Source of the DNA: a bacterium
GTDB taxonomy: Bacteria > Patescibacteriota > Minisyncoccia > UBA6257 > UBA9933
Reading direction: 5' to 3'
DNA: 8,404 nucleotides
Assembly (NCBI GenBank): GCA_021799155.1
Contig: JAJZBA010000020.1
Span: 1-8,404, forward strand
Both the position numbers and the translations under genes were made by a program. The notes beneath the pieces are model-generated. The model did no database searches. It was not told the DNA's origin and was given only the letters and a program-made list of their open reading frames with translations. The first letter of the stretch is position 1. Every line of letters begins with the position of its first letter. Shown here piece by piece: positions 3,786-8,404 of this stretch.

Positions 3786-5551
3786 TTTAATAATTCCTTA
3801 AAAACTTTTACCGGTATTCTAACATCGCTAGCCATTTGAAGCAATTTCTTCTTTCCTTTTTTCTGTTTCTTCCATAATTTCATTTTTCTGGTCCGGTCGC
3901 CGCCGTAGAGATAGCCGGTAACATCTTTTTTCAGCGCCGGAATGTTTTCCCTGGCGATAATTCTGCCTTCCGCGCTCGCCTGCAAAGCCTGACTAAACTG
4001 CTGGCGCGGCAAAATATCTTTCAATTTCTCAAGCATCTGGCGCGGCTTTGTTTCCAATTCATCTTTATAAACAAATCTCGTCAACCCCGGCACCGGAAAA
4101 CCGTTAATCAAAATTTCCGTTTTTTTTACATCGGCTTTTTGATAACCGCTTATCTCATAACTGAAAGACGCCATTCCTTCGGAAATCGATTTTAATTTAT
4201 CGTCAAAATCGGCAATTAAACTGCTAAGCGGCATTTTCGCCTTAATCAAAATCCGGTCTTCAAAATTTTCGGTTGTCATTTCTTCCATTCTGAAAATTTC
4301 TTTCAAGCGCAAAACACTGCTTAAATGTCTTGTTGGAACAAGAATTTCAATTTTAATCGTCGGTTCAAAAATTTCCAGATAATCGGTCGGCAAATCGTCC
4401 GGATTTTCAATGATTTCTTCTCCGTCTTTTAAACGGATTTTATAGGCAACCGAGGGGAAAGTGGAAACTGTTTTTATGTTAAATTCTTTTTCCAAACGTT
4501 CGACGGCAATTTCAAAATGAAGTTTTCCTAAAAAACCGCACTTAAATCCCCTACCCAGAACTTCGTTGTTATCCGGAGAAAAAGTTAAACTGGAATCATT
4601 AAGCTTCAATTTCTGTAAAGCCATTTTTAAATCGTCATATTGCGAATCTTCGTCCGGATAAAGGGAAACGAAAACCACCGGTTTCGGTTCTTTGTAGCCG
4701 GCTAAGGCCTCTTCGCCGACAGTGTCGCCGATTTTTAATTTATCCGGGTCCTTGATGCCGGTGGCGATATAACCGATTTCACCGGCCGACAATTTTTCAA
4801 CCGCTTTCAATCTCGGAGAAAAACAGCCGACTTCTTTGATTTTGAATTTCTCGTTAACGGCGATTAATTTTGTTTCATCGCCCGCTTTATATTCGCCGCC
4901 GAAAACCCTTACGAAAGCGACAACGCCTTTATGTTCATCGTATAAAGAATCGAAAATGAGGGCTTTGGCCGACGGTTTTATTACTGCCGACTTTACGGGC
5001 GACGGAATGTATTTTATCACCGCCTCCAAAAGCTCTTTTACGCCCTCGCCAGTTTTGCCGGAAATTCTAAAAATTTCAGCCGGCTTAATATTTAAAAGAT
5101 TAGCCAATTTATTGACGGAATTTTCTATTTGTTCCGACAAAGCAACATCGATTTTATTAACTGCGCCGATGATTTTTAAACCAACCTTTCTCGCGTTTTC
5201 CAAATTTGCCAAAGTCTGCGCCTGGATTCCCTGAGTGGCGTCAACCAATAAAATCGCTCCTTCTACGGCAGCTAAAGCTCGAGAAACTTCGTAAGAAAAA
5301 TCGGAGTGGCCAGGGGTATCTATCAAATTTAGGGTATAGGGTATAGCATTTAGGGTATAGACCATTCTCACCGGTGCCATTTTTATAGTAATCCCCCTCT
5401 CTCTTTCCAATTCCAACTGGTCGAGATATTGCGGTTTCATTTGGCGCGAATCAATTGTTTCGGTCAATTCCAGAAACCGGTCGGCTAAAGTCGATTTTCC
5501 GTGGTCAATATGGGCGATAATGACAAAATTTCTAATATTTTCTAAATTCAT
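3782..5551 (-). CDS. lepA: Elongation factor 4 (LepA), ribosomal back-translocase GTPase
   Basis: LepA/EF4 is a translational GTPase that acts on stalled or initiating ribosomes. At 589 residues it is close to the usual 600. GTPase motifs: AHIDHGKST (13-21), switch I RGITIK (52-57), DTPGH (78-82, with catalytic H82) and NKID (132-135). The EF-G-like domains II, III and V follow, including GFKCGFLGKLHFEI. The LepA-specific C-terminal domain ends the protein (QASAEGRIIARENI, GYLYGGDRTRKMKLWKKQKKGKKK). Odd point: residues 64-75 read VYTLNAIPYTLN, a 7-residue-period repeat encoded by a DNA micro-repeat just before the DTPGH strand. It starts with ATG at 5551 without a clear Shine-Dalgarno and is the first gene of the long minus-strand cluster. 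Its stop overlaps the next start. Confidence 0.96.
   Translation of the reverse strand: MNLENIRNFVIIAHIDHGKSTLADRFLELTETIDSRQMKPQYLDQLELERERGITIKMAPVRMVYTLNAIPYTLNLIDTPGHSDFSYEVSRALAAVEGAILLVDATQGIQAQTLANLENARKVGLKIIGAVNKIDVALSEQIENSVNKLANLLNIKPAEIFRISGKTGEGVKELLEAVIKYIPSPVKSAVIKPSAKALIFDSLYDEHKGVVAFVRVFGGEYKAGDETKLIAVNEKFKIKEVGCFSPRLKAVEKLSAGEIGYIATGIKDPDKLKIGDTVGEEALAGYKEPKPVVFVSLYPDEDSQYDDLKMALQKLKLNDSSLTFSPDNNEVLGRGFKCGFLGKLHFEIAVERLEKEFNIKTVSTFPSVAYKIRLKDGEEIIENPDDLPTDYLEIFEPTIKIEILVPTRHLSSVLRLKEIFRMEEMTTENFEDRILIKAKMPLSSLIADFDDKLKSISEGMASFSYEISGYQKADVKKTEILINGFPVPGLTRFVYKDELETKPRQMLEKLKDILPRQQFSQALQASAEGRIIARENIPALKKDVTGYLYGGDRTRKMKLWKKQKKGKKKLLQMASDVRIPVKVFKELLK
3795..3799 (-). promoter_or_regulatory. 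Shine-Dalgarno site for the ftsB-like gene
   Basis: AAGGA on the minus strand lies 9 nt upstream of the ATG at 3785, inside the final codons of lepA. It is one of few recognisable Shine-Dalgarno sites in the window and supports the chosen start. Confidence 0.7.
5328..5360. repeat. TTTAGGGTATAG micro-repeat inside lepA
   Basis: TTTAGGGTATAG (5328-5339), a partial unit GGTATAG (5340-5346) and a second full unit (5349-5360) lie 21 bp apart. The period is 7 codons, so the repeat is in frame and gives YTLN-AIP-YTLN. It falls in the variable loop between switch I and the DTPGH strand, where LepA proteins differ in length. Confidence 0.75.
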
Positions 5552-5601
5552 TCTTGAATCTTAACCAAAATTTTGCTGTTTTTCCAGTATTCCCTAATAC
5601 A

Positions 5602-5630
5602 ATAATACAATTTAAATCTTAAAGTTACTA
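5602..5630 (-). promoter_or_regulatory. Possible lepA promoter
   Basis: On the minus strand TAGTAA (5630-5625, 4 of 6 to TTGACA) and TATTAT (5607-5602, 5 of 6 to TATAAT) are 17 nt apart, about 50 bp upstream of lepA. The -35 box would be the end of the palindrome at 5625-5662, which would tie expression to whatever binds it. In such AT-rich DNA this match is only suggestive. Confidence 0.35.
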
Positions 5631-5662
5631 AAAGACATGACGATCGTCAGATATTTTAGTAA
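5625..5662. repeat. Palindromic intergenic element, copy 2
   Basis: TTACTAAAA (5625-5633) and TTTTAGTAA (5654-5662) flank the perfect palindrome TGACGATCGTCA (5638-5649), all sharing centre 5643.5. The distance from TTACTAAA to ACGATCGT (15 nt start to start) is identical in copy 1 at 453-492. This copy lies in the 180-bp divergent gap between lepA and recR. The rest of the gap is A/T-rich with a TAATACAATAATACAAT micro-repeat (5595-5611) and no gene. Confidence 0.75.
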
Positions 5663-5731
5663 TTTAATCTTTCTTTTTTTGCGTCTTCTAATATTTATTA
5701 TTTTCTATTTTTTGTTTATTATTTAATTATT

Positions 5732-6328
5732 ATGCTTCCCGAACCTATCAAAAAATTTATCGTCATCTTTTCCGACTTGCCCGGTATCGGTATTCGCCAA
5801 GCGACGCGATTGGCTTTTAAGATGGTAAATGGCGGCAAAAATTCCATCGAAGAAACCGCCAAAGCGGTTTACGACTTAAAACATTTAAAAATTTGTTCCC
5901 GCTGTTTTTTTGTCCATCAAAACAAAGACGGGCTTTGCGACATCTGCCGCGATTCGAGCCGAAATAAAAGCATCGTTGCAGTTGTTGAAAAAGAAACCGA
6001 CTTAATTTCATTGGAAAGAACTAAAAGATTTAAGGGGGTTTATTTAATTTTAGGCGAGTTGACTAAAACCGGCGCCCTGGAAAGCGTCCAAAAACTTCGA
6101 TTAAACCATCTTAAAAGTCTAATCAAAAAGGAATCGGGGCAAGCTGAAGAAATTATTATCGCTTTTAATCCGACGAGTTACGGCGATTTGAATTTTTCAA
6201 TGCTCGCCAAAGAACTTTCTCCTTACGCCAAAAAAATAAGCCGCCTCGGCCGCGGCATCCCGACCGGCGGAGAAATAGAATTTGCAGACGAAGAAACATT
6301 AGCTTCGGCGCTGGAAAGAAGAAGTTAA
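5732..6328 (+). CDS. recR: Recombination mediator protein RecR
   Basis: RecR (198 residues, the usual length) works with RecO, and in some systems RecF, to load RecA on SSB-covered single-stranded DNA during gap repair. Domains in order: N-terminal helix-hairpin-helix with DLPGIGIRQATRLAF (15-29); four-cysteine zinc finger C55-x2-C58...C69-x2-C72 (CSRC...CDIC); Toprim domain from VAVVEKETDLISLERT (82-97) to the IIIAFNPTSYGD strand (141-152); and the conserved C-terminal RLGRGIPTGGEIEFADEETLASAL (171-194). The Toprim loop has LGELTKTGAL where many RecRs have an LGG-SPLDG pattern, a moderate divergence. ATG at 5732 has no Shine-Dalgarno. It is the only plus-strand protein gene in the window and converges on rplU with overlapping stop codons. 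Confidence 0.95.
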   Translation: MLPEPIKKFIVIFSDLPGIGIRQATRLAFKMVNGGKNSIEETAKAVYDLKHLKICSRCFFVHQNKDGLCDICRDSSRNKSIVAVVEKETDLISLERTKRFKGVYLILGELTKTGALESVQKLRLNHLKSLIKKESGQAEEIIIAFNPTSYGDLNFSMLAKELSPYAKKISRLGRGIPTGGEIEFADEETLASALERRS

Positions 6329-6633
6329 ATTTTTTCTATCCCTATTTCCGTATAATGCTGCCTGTGGCCCTTCTTTTTTCTGTAACGAGTTTTTGAGTGA
6401 TATCTAAAAACGATTTTCTTTTTATCCCTCCCCTGTTTCAAAACCTTTCCTTCCACCTTCGCGCCTTCCACGTAAGGAGCGCCTATCTTTACATCATCTC
6501 CGTCGGCCACTAATAGAACTTTGTCAAAAACAAAATTTTCGCCGGCTTTGGCATTCAATTTCTCAATTTTTATTTTTTGATTTGGAGATATCTTATATTG
6601 CTTACCTCCAGTTTGCACAATTGCGAATATCAT
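6325..6633 (-). CDS. rplU: 50S ribosomal protein L21
   Basis: L21 (102 residues; E. coli 103) binds 23S rRNA in the large subunit. Family features are the N-terminal FAIVQTGGKQYKI, the central KVLLVADGDDVKIGAPYVEGAKVEGKV and the basic C-terminal FRYHSKTRYRKKKGHRQHYTEIGI. The start is ATG at 6633, 38 bp after the membrane-protein gene, with which it probably shares the promoter at 7074-7101. In most bacteria rplU is followed by rpmA (L27); here recR converges directly on its stop, so rpmA must be elsewhere. The TAA stop shares TTAA (6325-6328) with the recR stop. Confidence 0.96.
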   Translation of the reverse strand: MIFAIVQTGGKQYKISPNQKIKIEKLNAKAGENFVFDKVLLVADGDDVKIGAPYVEGAKVEGKVLKQGRDKKKIVFRYHSKTRYRKKKGHRQHYTEIGIEKI

Positions 6634-6671
6634 ATTTGTAGATTCTTATTAATTTGTAATTTCGCATCGGT

Positions 6672-7025
6672 TTAATTTACTGAAATAATAACCGCTATCG
6701 CGATTAAAATCAAGACGCTAACCAACAAACCGGTAAAACTTAAAATATACGAAAGAAACCTTTCGCGAAAGTATAAAAAGTCAGCTAAAAAAAGATTTAT
6801 TAAAATTATCGTCAAACCGGAAATTAAAATCCCGAAAATCTGCAGTCGCCCGGCCAAAAAATCAACGCCTTTATCGGCTTCAAAATGAATAATCAAAGGC
6901 GTTGCCGTCTGTCCGAGTTTTAAATAAAAAATCGCGGCGGCAAGCAATAAAATCAACAAACTCAAACCCTCGACTACACGAAGATATTTGTCTTTAATAA
7001 TGTTTAACGCCACGATGTCTAACAA
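6672..7025 (-). CDS. Three-helix membrane protein of unknown function
   Basis: This 117-residue hydrophobic protein has three likely transmembrane segments: about residues 18-36 (GLSLLILLLAAAIFYLKLG), 55-76 (ending in FLADFLYF) and 90-115 (SYILSFTGLLVSVLILIAIA). The loop between helices 1 and 2 (QTATPLIIHFEADKGVDFLAGR) would face outside and the FRERF loop inside, by the positive-inside rule. I do not recognise a named family. It is read from TTG at 7025 (MLDIVAL); a GTG at 7013 is an alternative, and neither has a good Shine-Dalgarno. It lies directly upstream of rplU and downstream of a strong promoter, so it is probably expressed with the ribosomal gene. Confidence 0.75.
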   Translation of the reverse strand: MLDIVALNIIKDKYLRVVEGLSLLILLLAAAIFYLKLGQTATPLIIHFEADKGVDFLAGRLQIFGILISGLTIILINLFLADFLYFRERFLSYILSFTGLLVSVLILIAIAVIISVN

Positions 7026-7073
7026 TATTAATCTTTATTTTTTTAGGAATAGTTATGGTGGTCATATAACTTC

Positions 7074-7101
7074 ATTATATTCTTTTTGAACCCGACGTCA
7101 A
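7074..7101 (-). promoter_or_regulatory. Sigma70-type promoter for the membrane protein-rplU pair
   Basis: On the minus strand TTGACG (7101-7096) and a perfect TATAAT (7079-7074) are 16 nt apart, predicting a start near 7067 and a leader of about 40 nt. An AGTTAT/ATAACT hairpin forms right at the predicted 5' end. This is the best promoter match I see in the window. A weak AATAG/CTATT hairpin (7107-7128) just upstream may partly terminate the preceding gene. Confidence 0.7.
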
Positions 7102-7123
7102 ATTAAAATAGCTAATAATATTC

Positions 7124-8404
7124 CTATTTATTTTCTTTTAAAGTTTTAATCTCCGATTTTAATTCTTCAATCTGTTTCTGCTGTTCTTTAACAGCCCCCA
7201 ATAAAATCGCGCTGAATTTTGAATAATCAACAGATTTATAGCCTTTATCGTCTTCGAAGACTAATTCGGGGAAGACTTTTTCAACTTCTTGAGCAATAAA
7301 ACCGATTTGACGCTTTTTGTCAGCGCCGTCTTTCCAATTAAATCCTACGACATTGATGTTGTTTAATTTAGGAAGAATATCTGTTAACGGCGTTATGTTA
7401 GTTTTTAATCTGATGTCGGAAAAAACATTCCAGGCATTGGCAATAGCTGAAGTGCCGTCGCCGGAGGTGCCAACTTGTAATTTGTATCCTGGTGCCGTTG
7501 TCCCGATGCCGACGTTGCCGGTTCTTTTGATTGTAAGCCATTCATATGTATTCCCTCCAGATAAAACTTTGAAACCCATCTCGCTATTACCGCTTGCCAC
7601 TGAAACCAACCTCGATTCTATATAACCAGTGGGATAAGGGTCTGATAAGCCTTCTGCGGCAAACATAATCCCTGTACCAATTCCATCGGCCGCTGTTCCT
7701 GTTGTGCCATGAACAAGCTTTAATACATTAGTGACTGCGTTAGTTGTGACATCATCAGCGCGTATTTCTGTTTTCGTCGCCGGTGCCGTTGTCCCGATGC
7801 CGACGTTGCCGGTCCCATCGATCGTTAAATCACTTCCTAGCGTCGTTCGACCGATGCCGAACTTATCGTTCTTGATACCAATATAATAGTTTTGGGGCGT
7901 GAATCCGGCATTGAATTGCATTACCGCGTCATCGTCGTTACTCGAAACCAACAGACCCAAATCCTGAAATCCTATTGGATTATCGCTTGCGCCCACATAG
8001 CGAATATGCAAAGGAGTGCTCGGCGTCGTCGTCCCGATGCCGACGTTGCCACTCATAACTACATTACCATTACTTGCTACTGTAAGCCAATGAGTAACAC
8101 CGTCTGTTCCTCGCACTGAAAATGGTTCATCGGCAAGCCCGGTTGATGGAGTAATTCTAAAACCTGCTCCAGTGAAACCAGCCAAATGAAATTTAGTCTG
8201 CGGCGTCGTCGTCCCAATTCCGACGTTACCATTGTAATAATACAAAGCGCCGCCGCCGGAAGGAGGATTGGCAGTAGGGTTAGTCCAGGCGAAAATAATG
8301 TTGACAATAGTGATGGTTAAGAGACCGCAGATAATGGAGATTAAAATCAATCTCAGGCGTTCGTTTTTACTCTCTCTCTCTCTCTCTCTCTCTCTCGCTC
8401 TCTC
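7124..8404 (-). CDS. Surface/tail-fibre-like protein with C-terminal peptidase S74 domain (5' end uncertain)
   Basis: Numbering is from the TTG at 8350. The N-terminal hydrophobic segment LILISIICGLLTITIVNIIFAW (1-22) is a signal peptide or anchor. Four GNVGIGTT repeats follow (41-48, 101-108, 181-188, 278-285), with a degenerate one near 164, as in phage tail-spike and CPR 'tail fiber domain' proteins. Next is a peptidase S74 intramolecular chaperone domain from about 309: SDIRLK gives the catalytic Ser311 and Lys316 (five apart, as in endosialidase), followed by IGFIAQEVEKVFPELV and a terminal coiled coil (KEQQKQIEELKSEIKTLKENK). Such domains promote trimerisation and then cleave themselves off. 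The frame is open beyond 8350 to the window edge, reading KNERLR before the hydrophobic segment and Glu-Arg repeats before that. The true start is therefore probably upstream or outside. Adhesion to a host or partner cell is a guess. Confidence 0.85.
   Translation of the reverse strand, partial: ERARERERERESKNERLRLILISIICGLLTITIVNIIFAWTNPTANPPSGGGALYYYNGNVGIGTTTPQTKFHLAGFTGAGFRITPSTGLADEPFSVRGTDGVTHWLTVASNGNVVMSGNVGIGTTTPSTPLHIRYVGASDNPIGFQDLGLLVSSNDDDAVMQFNAGFTPQNYYIGIKNDKFGIGRTTLGSDLTIDGTGNVGIGTTAPATKTEIRADDVTTNAVTNVLKLVHGTTGTAADGIGTGIMFAAEGLSDPYPTGYIESRLVSVASGNSEMGFKVLSGGNTYEWLTIKRTGNVGIGTTAPGYKLQVGTSGDGTSAIANAWNVFSDIRLKTNITPLTDILPKLNNINVVGFNWKDGADKKRQIGFIAQEVEKVFPELVFEDDKGYKSVDYSKFSAILLGAVKEQQKQIEELKSEIKTLKENK
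7491..7813. repeat. Direct repeats within the S74 protein gene
   Basis: A 32-bp sequence at 7491-7522 recurs exactly at 7782-7813; both encode the APxxx/GNVGIGTTAP region. Shorter related stretches lie at 8022-8050 and 8202-8230. The DNA identity beyond what the protein repeat needs suggests recent duplication or gene conversion among repeat units. Confidence 0.7.
8370..8404. repeat. CT/GA dinucleotide microsatellite
   Basis: An uninterrupted CT tract of 27 nt (8370-8396), one G (8397), then CTCTCTC to the end of the window. On the minus strand it is (GA)n in frame with the S74 gene and codes for alternating Glu-Arg. It may be a slippage-prone coding tract, a 5' untranslated tract or a contig-end assembly artefact. 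Confidence 0.85.

Noticed and set aside
4836..5234. Plus-strand open frame opposite lepA
   Set aside because: It is a shadow of the highly conserved lepA sequence with no motif of its own.
514..5551. Alternative genetic code (TGA as Gly)
   Set aside because: TGA terminates lepA and the DnaQ-like gene at natural protein ends, and no in-frame TGA occurs within conserved domains.
7036..7072. Riboswitch or L21 leader regulator upstream of the membrane protein gene
   Set aside because: Only a short 6-bp hairpin is seen in a leader of about 40 nt; no known riboswitch or ribosomal-protein leader motif could be recognised.
7317..8119. Open frames on the plus strand opposite the S74 gene
   Set aside because: They have no family signatures and mirror the codon pattern of the repeat protein on the other strand.
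7491..8230. CRISPR-like spaced repeats
   Set aside because: The repeats are coding for the GNVGIGTT protein motif, irregularly spaced, few in number and lie in one open frame.

Overview
The window is AT-rich, tightly packed bacterial DNA, most likely from an uncultivated Candidate Phyla Radiation (Patescibacteria, Parcubacteria-like) genome. This is inferred from the style of the genes: short conserved proteins, few Shine-Dalgarno sites, ATGA start/stop overlaps, tRNA without encoded CCA, tail-fibre-like 'GNVGIGTT' surface proteins, and many small repeats inside conserved genes. TGA is used as a stop (lepA, the DnaQ-like gene), so the Gracilibacteria/SR1 code is excluded.

Layout. Positions 1-422 (+) are the 3' part of the RNase P RNA gene (rnpB), interrupted by a 270-bp nested inverted-repeat insertion (123-392). 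A 14-bp-armed palindrome (453-492) separates it from a long minus-strand cluster read from right to left: lepA (5551) - ftsB/divIC-like (ATGA overlap) - SurA-N-like membrane protein - tRNA-Gly(CCC) - pgk (9 nt after the tRNA) - DnaQ-like exonuclease - RNase H-like gene (ATGA overlap, ends at 514). The lepA/recR divergent gap (5552-5731) holds a second copy of the palindrome seen next to rnpB. recR (+, 5732-6328) meets rplU (-, 6325-6633) tail to tail, sharing the four bases TTAA. Upstream of rplU on the minus strand are a three-helix membrane protein (6672-7025) with a good sigma70-type promoter at 7074-7101, and a secreted or anchored protein with GNVGIGTT repeats and a C-terminal peptidase S74 self-cleaving chaperone domain. 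Its reading frame runs through a (GA)n microsatellite off the right edge of the window.

How the genes work together. The minus cluster is housekeeping: translation (LepA, tRNA-Gly), division (FtsB/DivIC), envelope protein folding (SurA-N-like), glycolysis (Pgk) and nucleic-acid processing (DnaQ-like, RNase H-like). recR serves recombinational repair and rplU the ribosome. The S74 protein is the only clearly surface or accessory gene.

The unusual content is repeat-based. There is an intervening-sequence-like insertion in the catalytic RNase P RNA, built from two inverted copies of one core, each closed by its own unrelated stem. There is a two-copy, identically spaced 38-bp palindrome. Several micro-repeats have been accommodated in frame in Pgk and LepA. 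No transposase, CRISPR array or complete mobile element gene is present.
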